A stretch of DNA of 64,000 nt from Agroathelia rolfsii (lineage: Eukaryota; Basidiomycota; Agaricomycetes; Amylocorticiales; Amylocorticiaceae): NCBI GenBank assembly GCA_018343915.1, contig JABRWF010000001.1, positions 4,526,001 to 4,590,000 of the forward strand. Direction: 5' to 3'. Within the stretch, counting starts at the first letter, position 1. Every line of letters begins with the position of its first letter. This document shows positions 1-11,622 of the stretch, piece after piece. The position numbers were made by a program, and so were the translations under genes. The notes beneath the pieces were generated by a model. It had not been told where the DNA came from and ran no database searches. It was given only the letters and a program-made list of their open reading frames with translations.

Positions 1-1485
1 TATACAAGATCATGGAACTCATAGGAAACCAAGCGGTTTGGCTCACTATCCCAAAAGGATGGGCCATTCATGACATCTTCCATGTCTCTTTAATCAAGCC
101 GCATGTCCAAGTAGAGACCAGGCTACTTGCTCCCATACCAGAGGTAGTCGAAATCGAAGGAGAATGTTATGAGTTGGACATTTTTCGCCTTTTTCTTACG
201 AACATATATATATTTTTATTGTATTTTTACGATTTTTATTTATTGAGATATGAACGAAATACCTTGTAGGCAATATCTTGACGCGCATGTGACTGGCTGT
301 GTTAGCCCCACGTGACAGAAGTGCTCGTGACAAGAGTATATTAGGAAGGCAGAGTCTAGATCATTCCTTTTCATCAAAAGGTCTAGACTCAGGAACTAGG
401 GTCGTTCCAATCACTGTGCGATTACTAAGGAGTACTAGACTCATCATTCCGATTAGCTGCTCATCGGACTTAGGTGCAAAGCACTACCCCTGCATTTTTA
501 CATGTTCCTGCTTACAAACCCTGGCTGCACACAGACCATCAAGGCTGCGCACAGGCCCTTCATTTTGTGTATAAATACAAGCTTGTAGCCCTTACCTGAA
601 CCTTAGCTTTGACCTTCTCGCCTTCAGGTAAGGGCGCCCTCATCTTGTATCCCCTACATAAGATTTACTAATATATGCTCTCGCCTTCAGGCTTGTTTCT
701 CCTAGCCCACACATCTACCCCTCTCCTTTACCTTTCCTATTTAGTGTAAGGCCTAAAGGGCATCTAAGTAGAGTACACCGCCCTAGTATCAGAGGGCAGT
801 ATAAGTCATTAAGTCCTCAATACAAGGAGGCATTGCACGTGAACCCGAAATCCTGTTCATTCAGGTAGAGGCAGTAAAAAGACCTCTCAGACGTACGTAG
901 AGCATGGAGGGCTAAGCCACCTACTCCGAGTAAGAAATTAGTGAATACTCTATTTGACATAAAGGAAACAAATGGGAAGCCCAGTGCTAGAGTACCAAAC
1001 GTAACCCTAACAAAGTAGAGGATTGGCTAATACTATTATAAAGGATAGCAACAGGAGCACGTGTGCATCTGCTATTAGCCAACCTAGTAACACATAGTAA
1101 AAAGGGGTCTTACAACCCATCCCTTGTACCTTCGAGAGGGTTTACGTTAGTTGGTTAAGTCAAGAGTGCAAGCCTTGACAGAGAAGAAGAACACAAAGTA
1201 TTATGAATAAAAGACAGTCGGTTAAGCCCTTGGACCAAGAAACTCAAATACTTAGTCAAATGGAAAGGATATCCTGGAGAAGACTCATGGGAAAAAGAAA
1301 CAAATATCATAAATGCACCATGGCTGATCAAGGAGTTCCATAAGAAAAATCCCAAAGTACCTAAATGCCTATTGGCTGTAGTCTTTGCAGACCTACCATT
1401 CCGACCAATCGAGAATTTCATGGAAACTATGGAAAAGATCGGAGGAACATGGGAACTAGGGATGTTCTGGAGGAAATCCCCTTAG
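1..1485 (+). pseudogene. GypB-1 integrase C-terminus and chromodomain, split by a solo LTR
   Basis: Bases 1-164 and 1186-1485 join in frame once the solo LTR and one TSD copy are removed. The left part holds the integrase C-terminal (GPY/F-like) segment with IHDIFHVSLIKPH. The right part holds the chromodomain core YLVKWKGYPGEDSW and the family tail IGGTWELGM, ending at TAG 1483-1485. Chromodomains of chromoviruses guide integration to modified histones (family knowledge). Protein and stop match the GypB-2 and GypB-3 3' ends. No stop is seen inside the visible pieces, but the gene is cut by the LTR and by the window edge. Confidence 0.88.
165..1180 (+). mobile_element. Solo LTR A inserted in the GypB-1 integrase
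   Basis: It starts TGTTATGAGTTGG, ends GCCTTGACA, and is 1016 bp long. The TSD is GAGAA at 160-164 and 1181-1185. It has the A-type TATA (tataaata near 571), then the CTTACCTGAA...TTCAGGTAAG hairpin whose loop holds the AGCTTTGACCT primer motif, and a terminal GTCAAG/CTTGAC hairpin. With no internal region, it is the product of LTR-LTR recombination. Confidence 0.95.
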
Positions 1486-1496
1486 AAAGGGGGTAA

Positions 1497-2341
1497 TGTC
1501 ATGAGAAGGCAATTTTTGCCAATTTTTCGAGCTATCCCTTGTATTATTTGAACTACTATTTAATTAGTTATTGTATTTTCTTTCAATTTTTCTATTTTCC
1601 CTTATTAAATTACCCCTTTAGGGCGTGGACTATGGGCAGTGCAGTGGTCAGGTGATTGGCCCTCATGTATTTCCAAGCCGCATGTTACAGGAGTAATCTC
1701 AGGGCTGTGCGCACTTCTTCTTCATCACTGCACACAGCCTAGGAACATAGGCTTCCTTCACTGATTAATTCCTAATAGTTACCAGTACCAGTCCAGAAAC
1801 GGATCTCCACACAGATGCCCAGTGGAGTTAGGGTAAAAGATCTCCCCCTGCATTGCCTCAACAATGCTTCTATCTCCCTCTGCGTACAGACCAACAAGGT
1901 TGCACATGGACCCTTCTATAGTAGTATAAATAAGGCATGTAACTTGTCCTGAAGAGCTCAGCTTCAACCTCTTCACCTTCAGGCAAGTAACCAAGAGTCT
2001 GTACCCCCTTAAACAGATTACTAATAAAACTCTTCACCTTTAGGGTATTTACTCATAGGCCTAGGCCCTTTGTCCTAGCTTCTCTCCCTCTCTCTCTCTC
2101 TTTGTACTTGAAGGCGGTGAAAATCCCCTTGCATGTGACTTAAGAATTAAAAGCATTGAACAAGTGTGAGATAACCAAGTACCCAGCTCCCCTTTAATAA
2201 AATCAAGGGTGTAGTATCTGTGGAAAAGCTCATATTTGGGTACTTCAATGTCTTAGTGTTCTAGTGGTGTATTATTTGATTTGGTGCACAAGTAGGCCCT
2301 TCACACCCAATGTTACTTAGTCAAGGAGTATACCCTTGACA
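1497..2341 (+). repeat. 3' LTR (family B) of GypB-1
   Basis: An 845-bp LTR (TGTCATGAG...CCTTGACA) directly follows the stop codon and a purine tract (gaaagggggtaa). It contains the B hairpin (CTTGTCCTGAA / TTCAGGCAAG) with AGCTTCAACCT in the loop, a CT microsatellite near 2090 and a terminal GTCAAGG/CCTTGAC hairpin. Confidence 0.92.
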
Positions 2342-2989
2342 GGTATGCCTTACTTCTTTTAAGATTGGCTCCTTCTTTTAGGAGAATCTTATGATCCCAT
2401 GGCTTTCTTATAGGGAGGCGGAACAAATCCTCCTTGGAGAAGACCATGCTATACTCCTTTGCCCAGTCCAGAAGTGATCGGAGCTCCACCAACATGGATA
2501 TCTTAGCATCTAAGTCCAACTTTACATTTGCCTGTTTCCAATTAATGACTGGGTTCTCTAAACATAGCTAGTCAATTCCGAGTATAACATCCTCCGGCCC
2601 AATGTCTGTAACTAGGAATAGAAGGTGCTTTTTAACGTCTCCAATTGTAGTGTTTAATATAGCTATATGAGTGATCAAGCCAGACTTATTTGTGGAATTG
2701 TCTATGTTGTATATGAAAACAGGTTTAGGTAAAGTTTGTACATGAATTTTATTTTTCTTTACAAAGTTTTCATGTACAAAAGATGAAGAGGCACCGGAGT
2801 CAATCATAGCTGAGGTAGAGAGAGATGAGAAAAGTCCATGGAATATAATAGGTATATGCAGGTGCTGTCTATTTGCACCTGAGACAGAGGAAAAGATAGA
2901 AATAGAAGTAGAATTACAAGATAAGAAAGAAGACAATCTATTTTGAATATATGGGTCAGCCAGAATAGCCCTTTCTTCTAACCCCCTTA
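2342..2989 (-). pseudogene. GypC-1 pol start: protease and beginning of RT
   Basis: In the -1 frame after gag, the sequence shows the retropepsin motif AMIDSGASSSF, then the GIDWLRLENPVI-type segment, broken by TAG near 2570 where homologues have Trp. The region before the RT core follows (FSKEDLFRLPIRKPWDHKI) and stops at the GypB-1 junction. The catalytic Asp-Ser-Gly is intact. The RT core and integrase are outside the window or lost. Confidence 0.85.
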
Positions 2990-4129
2990 AAAACCCAACT
3001 GGTCCTTAAGTGCCACAAAGGCTAGTGCTTGCTCTTCAACCATCTTTTGCAGGTCCTCTGTAGTCAACCCCAAACTGTTTCCATCTACTCCGGTGGGGGC
3101 CTGAGTGATGGAAGTTGCTTGAATTCTTGCGGGATTTTGTGGCGGAGGCTTTGGAGGGTTATTTCCTACTTGTGCTGCCTGGTAGCAGGTCACCTTAGGA
3201 TTGGTACAATCCACTGCAAAATGTCTGTATTGCTAGCAGTTGAAGCACTGCACCAAGGACATATCCCTTCATAGACGGAGCTGTTGCGGAAAGCCTGTGG
3301 AATGTGGAGGACTTGGCGTCAGGCCTGCATTGATTATTATAGGATTAGCGGAGGTTCCGCTTCCACTCTGGCCATTTCTAGAAGGCCTCCAGTTATTGTG
3401 CCAAAGTCCTACGGACCTAAGGCCTTCCTCTGTATTAATTGCCGCTTCCACTAGGTGCTCCAAGGTATCCTTGCGATCCTTGCTGTATCCTTCAATCACT
3501 CCATGAATTCTCGAGTGGAGCCCATCAAAGAAGCGAACCCACTGATCCTCCTTCAATAATTAAGTCTGGGCTGCCAGAGAGTAGAACTTGCTGGCGTAGT
3601 CTTGCATGGACTGGGAATGCTGCTGAAGGTCCTTGAGCTGCTGCAGTGCATGTCTGCCAAAATCCCTGGCTCTATACAAGGCCTTGAATGGCTTGTAGAA
3701 GTCTTTGAATTTGAAGGACTTGGTCTTCATTTGCTCATGGAACTTCTCTGCCCATGCTCTTGGAGCTCCCTCTAATAGACCTAGGAGCAGGCAACCCTTT
3801 CTTAGCTCTGAATTGAAAACCTCCAGATTGAGTGCCAGGTAATTTTCGAAGCTGACAATGAAGGACCTATACTTAGTCTAATTACCGGTGAATTTCTCAG
3901 GCTTATCCCTAATTTCCTTGCTGGTGGAGATTATTTGCGGAGTGGAGCTTTGTTGAGTGGAGTTTTCAACTATGTCCATCAACCTATCTTGGTTTCTTTT
4001 GACTTCAAGCAGCATCCTAGTGAGTGTCATAGTACTCTGCTCTAGGGAATTGAAGATACGGAGTGTTTCCTCCATAGTGAGTGGTGTGGGGTTTACCGGA
4101 GTACTAGCTCTGTCACATCTTCCGGACAT
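2987..4129 (-). pseudogene. GypC-1 gag (capsid and zinc knuckle)
   Basis: It starts at ATG 4129 (MSGRCDRAST), has a heptad-like N-terminal segment, a capsid-type middle (LLGLLEGAPRAWAEKF) and a CCHC zinc knuckle near 3230 (CFNC...H...C). It ends GF-TAA at 2987-2989. In-frame stops occur after FTGN (about 3878), near 3557 and inside the knuckle. Gag builds the particle and packages RNA. Its distinct N-terminus separates it from GypA (MSQSRKGK) and GypB (MSTR.GTSY). Confidence 0.85.
2990..2996 (-). promoter_or_regulatory. Putative -1 frameshift site of GypC-1
   Basis: On the minus strand gag reads G GGT TTT TAA. The heptamer GGGTTTT fits X XXY YYZ, and a -1 slip leads into the protease frame without another stop. 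The same heptamer is at the gag-pol junctions of GypA-1, GypA-3, GypB-2 and GypB-3. Confidence 0.7.
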
Positions 4130-4713
4130 TTCGGTGTTGGGGGGGTTGGATGCGGAGCTAGGCTCAACGCTGGATGCTTCTATTTGTGTTCATTGGGAGG
4201 TTTCACTATCCTCACCAGTGTGAGAACTAGAATTCTCCAAGTAGTTATCTTTGTCCTCTGAGGACATAAAAGTTTGAGCCCTTTATCATTCTTCTTTGTC
4301 TCCAGAGGCTCTGGATTCCAATGCGGAGAGTGGGATTTTTCTTCTTCTCTCTGGGCCTAGAGCTTGGCCGTATAGTAATCACGCAAAATCTATGTATCGT
4401 AAAATATTCTTTAAATGCAAAATGCAGTTTTGATCCCCACAAGGGACTCCTAGAATGGAGGGTGTATTAGACCCTTATTCCACTTTGGATACAGCCAATA
4501 GTTCCGGGGTTATTGTTCCCCTATTCTACCATCTAGATGGGGTTGTAAATGAACTCTGGGGAGTCACACAATTGCTTCCCGAAACCGTTCAAAGTGCACT
4601 TAGAGTTTATTGAAAAAGTCCGCTTTCTAAAAATATGCTCTTCATACAGGATTGCTAATTGCTGCCTTCTTGGACTGCCAGAGTCCAAGGGAAACCTAGT
4701 AGTCTTGACCTAA
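4130..4713 (-). other. GypC-1 untranslated leader with PBS
   Basis: This 584-bp stretch between the 5' LTR and gag has no ORF of note. Starting 2 nt after the LTR (minus strand), AGGTCAAGACT corresponds to the self-primer PBS of the other elements, with two transitions relative to the complement of the AGCTTTGACCT loop in its own LTR. That suggests decay of the priming site. Confidence 0.6.
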
Positions 4714-6426
4714 TGTCAAGGGTACACTCCTTGACTATGCAAAGGGTGCACTCTCAAACACTACAATTGAAGTACTACACAAATATGGTTTTCCCACAGA
4801 TATGTTCCCTAATTTATTGAAGGGCAACACCAGGTACTTGTCAAGAGCTGCCTTCACAGCTAGCTTGGGCGGTGCGGCGATGCCCCTGGAGCACTAACTG
4901 CTACAGCTGCTCACTGCCGGATGGCAGCCCTGTGGGTTTGTGGAGTTGCCTCTTTGATATCTTGGGGCCTGCGGCAATACGGGTGTTGCGGCAAGCAGAC
5001 AAGCGCACGGCAGGTTGGTGCGGGTAGTCCGGCAAGATCAGGCGTAGAGCAGAGGATGACAAGCCAGAGGGAGAGAGCAGAATGAGATACTCGAGGACGC
5101 TCGAGTCCACAGGTTGACCGCTGGCTATGCAGCGGGTGTAGGGCTTGTTTAGGGCCAAACACACTTAATTTTCCGACTACTGTATCTACTACACCAAGTA
5201 CAGTACTATATACTAGAATACAGTAGTTGCAGAAAGATAAATAAAGAAATGAAAGAAAACAATAAGAACAATAAAGATCCAGCGTGCGCCGCACGCTCTG
5301 GTAGTCATGCCACGCTGTGCACGAGGGCGGGGGTGCGTTCCTTCGGAACCATTGGCGGTCTGATCGTCGATCAGAGCGCGATCGTGAGGGAGAACCAAGC
5401 GCAATCTTCCCAGATAGGAAGGATCCGCTGGTGCGGGCACATGGCAACTCGGGGAATGTCTTTGAGAAGTGTTGTCATCATGTGGAGCGCTCTGATGGAC
5501 AGAAGCGTATCGATGATGGGAAGGAAGCATGAAAGGCGGCCTTGCACATGGCTCCGGGGAAACGTCGGCGGACACATCGGAAACGTGTCCGATGCACGGG
5601 GTACGTGGCGACTTAGAAGGGAGGATGTCGCCGGTGATTCCGTCGTAGGTGTTTGCATGTGTCGATGTGCGCGATTGGGACATTCGGCGGCCGGGTGCGT
5701 TGGCGGGTCATGACAGTACTCTTCCATATCTATGTGCAAGGCTCCTACTCTTATTCCGATAGACTTTGTAAACTATTTGAGGGGATTTCCGCCACCTCTG
5801 GTGTGATTAAATACTATAGCTGAGACAGGCTAGGCCCTGCAGAATGAACTCTGAAGGCAAAGTTTCATTGAGTAATACTATAAGAGAAATACAAACATAT
5901 AATACTTGCCTGAAGGTGAAGAGGTCAAAGCTGGCCTTTCAGGACAAGTTACATAGACTACTTATACTACTTGCGGAAGCTCTGCGCTAGTTCTGCTATA
6001 GAAGCAAAGAATAGAGGAAGTAGATTATGCAGGGGAAGATCTTTTCCCTAACTCTGACGGACAGCCGTGCAGAGATACAACACTTCCGGAGGTTCTGCGC
6101 TCAGGAGCGGAGCTCCACAGGAGCTTGGGAGTGGAAGCTTGGAGGTGTGTAACAGAACCAGTATCCATTAGGAATTGGTCAGTGGTCGGAGGTTTGTACT
6201 CCGGAGTTGTACAGAATGGTGAACAGGAAACGCACAACTCATGATTACTCCTGTAGCGTGCGGCTTAGTTACATGAGGGCCAATCACCTGACCATTCACT
6301 GCCTACAGTCCACGCCCTAAGGGTAATAAAAGAAAAAGATAAAAGGAGACAAAAATTCGTAAAAATAGTTCCAATAAAAATTAAATAATTTGCAAAAATT
6401 CTGTCCATATTTTCCAACTCATGACA
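4714..6426 (-). repeat. 5' LTR of GypC-1, split by a solo LTR D
   Basis: The termini are TGTCATGAGTTGG (at 6426, minus) and CCCTTGACA (at 4714). Without the inserted LTR D it is about 831 bp. The promoter side has a TATA-like box near 5960 followed by the CTTGTCCTGAA...TTCAGGCAAG hairpin with AGCTTTGACCT in the loop (5918-5962, minus). C-family GGAGCTCC-rich palindromes lie near 6100. Confidence 0.88.
4839..5715. mobile_element. Solo LTR D in the GypC-1 LTR
   Basis: This 877-bp TGTCAAGAGC...GTCATGACA segment is flanked by the TSD GTACT (4834-4838, 5716-5720). It is the reverse complement of the two solo D copies at 10067 and 12055. The functional orientation of family D is unknown because no D element with an internal region is present. 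Its overlapping ORFs are GC-rich LTR sequence, not genes. Confidence 0.93.
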
Positions 6427-6508
6427 TACAGGAAGAGAAAGAAGAAAGTCTATTTTGAACATATGGATCAGACTGAATAGCCTTTTTAGCTGACCTCAAG
6501 AAAAACCC
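6427..6508 (-). promoter_or_regulatory. GypA-1 gag-pol junction with GGGTTTT heptamer
   Basis: The minus-strand heptamer at 6502-6508 precedes the gag stop. The -1 frame continues through LRSAKKAIQSDPYVQNRLSS to the GypC-1 border at 6426, so only the first residues of pol remain here. Confidence 0.7.
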
Positions 6509-7441
6509 ATCTGATCCTTTAGGGTGACAATGGCAGCTACTTGCTCCTCTATGATTTGCATCATATGGTCTAGAACTGTATATGCTGGTGGACTTATTGA
6601 AGGTAGTGAGGGAATTGTAGTGGGTGTGGCTAGTGCCAGGGTAGGTTGGACCAAAGCAGAGATCAAAGCCTGGGCAGAGGGTGCAAATGGTTTTGGTTTG
6701 TAACCAAGGAGAGGGCAGCGATGTTTTGGATGACCTAGCTAGCCACAATAGAAGCACTATGCTTTTGACCAATCCCTAGGCGGGAACAATAGTCTTCCCT
6801 GAAACAAGGGTTGACTGGTTGAGGGCATAGCAACTTGAGCTGCATTAATTGTGATGGGGTTTGTAGCTAATCCAGCTGTAGGAACCTGAGGTCTCTATGT
6901 GTCTTGCCAAAGGCCTGTAGAATGCAGCCCTTGTTCAGTATGCAGTGCTGCATCTATTGCCTTCTACACTGTTTCTAGGTTGGTCTGATCCCAACCTCTA
7001 AGCACATTCCGGATCTTGGGATTTAACCCATCCAGGAATCACACCCACCAGTCTTCCTCAGATAAGTCAGTTTGTTGCACAGTTGATCAAAAGTTAGTGA
7101 TGTAATCTTGGGTACTGCATGAACCCTGCTTTATGCCCTTTAGCTTATCTAGGGCCAACCTTTTATAATCCTAGGAACTATATAGTCCTTGGAATGCCTT
7201 ATAGAAATCCTCAAAGACAAATGGTGGTTTGTCCTTGACTTCTAGTTCCTTGATCCTATTGGACCATTTTTCAGACCATCTCCTTGGTCTACCCTCTAGC
7301 AGCAAGACTAATAACCGGCCCTTGTCCCGGTCTGTGCTGTACAATGTAGGATTCAAATCTAGGTAGTTTTCGAATCCTAGGACAAAGTTCTTGTACTTTT
7401 CATGGTTGCTTGTGAACTTGGAAGGCTCCTTGCCCCTTTCC

Positions 7442-8292
7442 TGTCAAGGGTACACTCCTTGACTATGTGATGTTGGGCATGGGGAGCCTACTAGTATGCA
7501 CAATCAAACAATATACTCCTAACACTAAAATGGAAGTACCTAAGCAAGAGCTTTCCCATAGATACCAAACCCTTAATTCTATTGAAGGGATGGCCAGGTA
7601 CTCGGTTATCTCTTACTTAATCAATGCTCTGATGGATGTTCACACGTGCATACTTATGAGGGGATTTACACCACCTCCTAGTAAAAGATAGAAAAGAGAG
7701 AGAGAGAGGGGGGGGCTAGGACGTGTGGCCTAGGCCTAAGGAATTTACCCTGAAGGTGAAGATATGATTAGTAATCTATTTAAGTGGATACAAACTGTTA
7801 CTTGCCTGAAGGCAAAGAGGTCAAAGCTGAGCTCTTCAGGACAAGCTACATGCACTATTTATACTACTATAGAAGGGTCTGTGTACAGCCTTGTTGGTCT
7901 GTGCACAGAGGGAAATAGAAGCATAATTGTGGCAATGCAGGGGAAGATCTTTTAACCTAACTCCACTGGGCATCCATGTGGAGATCCGTTTCCGGACCGG
8001 TACCGGTAACCGTTAGGAATTGATCAGGGAAGGAAGTCTATATTCCTGGGCTGTGCACAGTGAAGAAAAGGAAGTGTGCGCAGCCCTAAGATTACTCCTG
8101 TGATGTGCGGCTTGGAACACGTGAGGGCCAATCACATGACCACTGCACTGCCCACAGTCCACGCCCTTTTAAGGGTAATTTGATAAAGAAAATAAGGAAA
8201 GAGGGAAAGAAAATATAATAACTAATTAAATAGTAGTCCAAATAATACAAGAAAATAGTCGAAAAATCGGCAAAAATTTCCATCTCATGACA
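7442..8292 (-). mobile_element. Solo LTR B in GypA-1 gag
   Basis: 851 bp, TGTCAAGGG...CATGACA on the plus strand, TSD TTTCC (7437-7441, 8293-8297). It contains the B hairpin and TATA on the minus strand (about 7800-7870) and a GA microsatellite near 7695. No internal region remains. Confidence 0.95.
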
Positions 8293-8379
8293 TTTCCTTT
8301 GTTGAAGATACCATGATCACCTGAGGGGTGGGAGCAGGGGCAGGAGTGGGTACAGGATAGTCTGCAATTTTGACCAACT

Positions 8380-9358
8380 TGTCAAAAGCACACCTGCCTC
8401 TTGTCACTAAAACTCAACTAGTGTCTACGTCAACCCCTGTAAGGTGCGGGGTAGCCAGTAAGGCTGTTTTACAACTCCTAAGACCTAGGATATGCGGGTG
8501 TACACTTCCTTGCCCGGTCTCTGCTCTCATGCAACTTCTAGCTCTTCAATCACCAGGTGTTACTCCAAGCTTACTAAGCTTTCACACGAGGCCTATTGTC
8601 AAGACAAGAAATATCTTGTGTATGCGGATATGGGTGCGATGTATCTTAACCGCGACAAACGCAGGGCGACACCTTTGCTTGCTTGAGTGCACTAAGCACT
8701 ATGTGATGTATACAGCAATGCAAATGGTCAGCCAAAGGCCTGGACCTGTCTTATGCACGCTAACAAAAGAGGGGCACAAAGCGACCTCTTTAACTACTGT
8801 AGCACAGAGCACACAGTAACCCTCTGGCACAAAGCCTAAGGGATTTGGAAGGGATGGAGAGGAAGAGAAAAGGGGGAGACAGGCAGTCACGCCTTAAGAG
8901 ATGATGGCTCTGAAGACAAAGTTTTCATTATGTCAGCATTTAATTAATACAAAGCACTACTGTGCTTACCTGAAGATGAAGAGAACGAATCTGAGGTCTT
9001 TAGGTAGACACACTACAGGATTATATACTAATTCTACCTGGTCTGTGCACCATTACATAGTCTGTGCATAGTAATGCTAAGTATGGCATGATATTGCGCC
9101 ATTATTATAATGAGTCTAAAGTGGTGTCATGATCCGGACCTATGTTCTAGACTCTGCTTGCATGATATGTCACATGACTAGTGGTCACATGATGGCCAGT
9201 CACATGGTCGACTGGTCACATGACTTGCTTAGTCATCAGAGTGTGTGTTTACGTAATATACAATATATATACCAAAAAATAGAGAAAAATCAGGAAAAAT
9301 TCGGAAAAATAATAAAAAATTCAAAATAAAATTATAGTACATCGAGCAACTCGTAACA
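8380..9358 (-). mobile_element. Solo LTR F in GypA-1 gag
   Basis: 979 bp. On the minus strand it starts TGTTACGAG and ends GCTTTTGACA. TSD CAACT at 8375-8379 and 9359-9363. An imperfect hairpin at 8965-9007 (minus: CTACCTAAAGA / TCTTCAGGTAAG) encloses CAGATTCGTTCT, the position where the other families carry the self-primer. No F element with coding sequence is visible. Confidence 0.93.
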
Positions 9359-9874
9359 CAACTTTCTTTGCATCTCAGTTATATGGCATATTATTTCTGT
9401 AGTCTGATGCTGCATTTCTGTCATGAGAAGGGAAATTTTGCGGATTTTTCGAGTATTTTCTTGTAATATTTGGACTAGTATTTACAGAGTTATGATATTT
9501 TCTTTTTCTTTTTCTCTCATTTTCTTATTTTTCTTATAAAATTACCCTTTAAGGGTGTGGACTGTGGGCAGTGCAGTGGTCATGTGATTGGCCCTTATGT
9601 GTTCCAAGCCACATGTCACAGGAGTAATCTCAGGGCTGTGCAAACTTCTACTTCACCATCACGCACAGCCTAGAAATACAGCCTTCCTTTCCCTGAACTA
9701 TTCCTAACAGTTACCAGTACTGGTCCGGAAATGGATCTTCATATGGATGCCCGGTGGAGTTAGGGTAAACATTCTTCCCCAACATTGCCACCCTTATGCT
9801 TCTATTTCCCTCTGCGCACAGACCATCTATGCTGCACACGGACCATTCTATAGTAGTATAAATAGTGCATGTAA

Positions 9875-9919
9875 CTTGTCCTGAAGAGCTCAGCTTTGAC
9901 CTCTTTGCCTTCAGGCAAG
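9875..9919 (+). promoter_or_regulatory. Self-primer hairpin in the GypB-2 5' LTR
   Basis: The stem is CTTGTCCTGAA (9875-9885) with TTCAGGCAAG (9910-9919). The loop contains AGCTTTGACCT (9892-9902), complementary over 11 nt to AGGTCAAAGCT at 11148-11158. A TATA box lies about 30 nt upstream, so the primer sits near the predicted RNA 5' end, as in Tf1-type self-priming. Confidence 0.75.
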
Positions 9920-10066
9920 TATAGGTTTTGTACCCCCCTATCTAGAGATTACTAATAAAAACTTTGCCTTCAGGGTTTACTATTGGCCTAGAGCCAGGTT
10001 CCTAGCCACTTCCCTCTCTCTCTCTCTTACTATTAGGAGGCGGTGCAAATCCCTTCATAAGTATGC

Positions 10067-10941
10067 TGTCACGACCTGCCAACACACCCGGCCGCCGAAC
10101 ATCCCGATCGCACACATCGACACACGCGAACATCTACAATGGAGTCACCGGCAACGCCCTCCCTTCTGAGTTGCCGCATACCCCGTGCATCGGAAGCATT
10201 TCCGATGTGTCCGCCGACATTTCCCCGGAGCCATGTGCATGGCCGCCCTTTGCGCTTCTTCTCCATCATCGATGCGCTTCTGTCCATCAGAGCGTTCCAC
10301 ATGCCGACTGGACTTCTCGGAGACAATCCCCGAGTCGCCATGTGTCCCCACTAGCGGATCCTTCCTATCTGGGAAGATCGCACTTGGTTCCCCACCATGA
10401 TCGCGCTCTGATCAATGATTAGACCGCCGATGGTTCCGAAGGAACGCACCCCTGCCTTCATGCACAGTGTGGCACAACTACCAGAGTGCGCGGCGCGCGC
10501 TATTCCTTATTGTTTCTATTGTCTTTCACCTATTTCTTTATTTATCATTTTCTCAACTACTGTACTTAGTATATAGTACTGTACTTGATGTAGTAGATAC
10601 AGTAGTCAGAAAATTAAGTGTGTTTGGCCCTAAACAAGCCCTACACCCGCTGCATAGCTAGTGGTCAACCTGTGGACTCGAGCATCCTCGAGTATCTCGT
10701 CTAGTTTCTCGCCTCCTGCTTAATCTCTTCGCTCTATGCCTGATCTTGCCGGACCTCCCGTTCAACCTGCCGTACGCTTGACTGTTTGCCGCGCCACCCG
10801 TATTGCCGCAGGCCCCAAGATATCGAAGAGGCGACTCCACGAACCCACAGGGCTGCCATCTGGCAGTGAGCAGCTGTAGCAGTTAGCGCTCCAGGGGCAT
10901 CGCCGCACCGCCCGAGCTAGCTGCGAAGGCAGCTCTTGACA
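10067..10941. mobile_element. Solo LTR D in the GypB-2 5' LTR
   Basis: 875 bp, TGTCACGACC...GCTCTTGACA, TSD TATGC (10062-10066, 10942-10946). Same orientation as the copy at 12055. A short AGCTGC/GCAGCT hairpin lies next to the right end. Confidence 0.95.
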
Positions 10942-11145
10942 TATGCATATGATATTCATAAGAACAATGTAAGGAAGTAGGCAGAGTACCCAGTGCACCC
11001 TCAATAGATAAAGGGACTGCGTATCTGTGGGAAAACCAACTTCTTTAGGTACTAGATTTATTGTTAAGAAAGTTTATTGTTTGGTTGTGGTACAAGTAGG
11101 CTCACTACGCCCAACATATCATAGTCAAGGAGTAGACCCTTGACA

Positions 11146-11622
11146 CTAGGTCAAAGCTACCAGTTCCCTCGGACTCCCACGGTCTGAGAAGAAGCGAGTG
11201 ATGATCACTTACAAAGAGCATTTTCTCATCCTTCTGCTTACGTACAAAATTCTGAGTGCATAAGTGTCAAACTACTTCGGAAAGCAATTGTGTGTGGCCC
11301 TTCAAAGCCCATTTACAACTCCGTTTAGACAAGAATAGCATGTATGCCCCATGTGATTTCTTGGCTGTATCCAAAGCGCACTACAAACCTAAACCATTTG
11401 GCATTCTAGGAGTCCCCCTTGGGGATCAAAGTTTATTGACACTAAGTGCAAGTGGCACCTTTTCCACCCCCCCCTGCCATTACATCCTTTTTGAGTGATT
11501 TTTATGTGACTACAATACAGGCAAGCTCTAGCCCCAGCAGAAGAAGAAAAATCCCATCATCCGCATTTGGAAACTAGTATGACCACCGGTGATAAAGAAG
11601 AACAAACACATTTGCTCTGTGA
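11146..11622 (+). other. GypB-2 untranslated leader
   Basis: About 470 bp between PBS and gag with no credible ORF. It aligns with the GypB-3 leader (37663-38136) throughout and may hold packaging signals (inference). Confidence 0.6.
11148..11158 (+). other. Self-complementary PBS of GypB-2
   Basis: AGGTCAAAGCT begins 2 nt after the LTR end (11145) and pairs perfectly with the LTR loop at 9892-9902. It has no TGG start typical of tRNA-primed elements. Confidence 0.75.

Larger units (their letters stand above)
1..2341 (+). mobile_element. GypB-1, 3' part of a Ty3/Gypsy chromovirus
   Basis: This is the 3' end of a plus-strand Gypsy element that enters from the left edge. It shows the integrase C-terminus with chromodomain, a purine tract and a full 3' LTR of family B. 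It ends at 2341 (TTGACA), directly against minus-strand protease/RT sequence of GypC-1, so it inserted into GypC-1. The expected TSD at 2342-2346 is GGTAT, but its partner lies outside the window. It is interrupted by a solo LTR A at 165-1180. Confidence 0.9.
2342..6426 (-). mobile_element. GypC-1, minus-strand Gypsy element, truncated by GypB-1
   Basis: Reading leftwards it shows the 5' LTR (6426 to 4714), leader, gag, the frameshift junction, protease and the first part of RT. GypB-1 cuts it at 2342 and the rest lies beyond the left edge. The TSD at its right border is TACAG (6427-6431), inserted in the GypA-1 gag-pol junction region. The LTR resembles family C, while the coding region is a third Gypsy lineage distinct from GypA and GypB. 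Confidence 0.88.
9419..11145 (+). repeat. 5' LTR B of GypB-2, split by solo D
   Basis: TGTCATGAGAAGG to CCCTTGACA. The LTR proper is about 847 bp after removing solo D 10067-10941 and one TSD copy. TATA (tataaata near 9858), primer hairpin 9875-9919, CT repeat near 10015, terminal GTCAAGG/CCTTGAC hairpin. The 3' copy is at 19396-20248. Confidence 0.94.

Noticed and set aside
299..574. A ~91-codon ORF (MLAP.DRSA..KSILGR) found in every LTR A copy, on the LTR sense strand
   Set aside because: It has a non-ATG start, lies upstream of the LTR TATA box so it is not in the element transcript, and its recurrence is explained by LTR homology.
4901..5739. Several 70-180 codon overlapping ORFs in LTR D copies (also 10063-10840 and 11720-12868)
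   Set aside because: They overlap in many frames on both strands of a GC-rich solo LTR, cross TSD borders, and show no domain.
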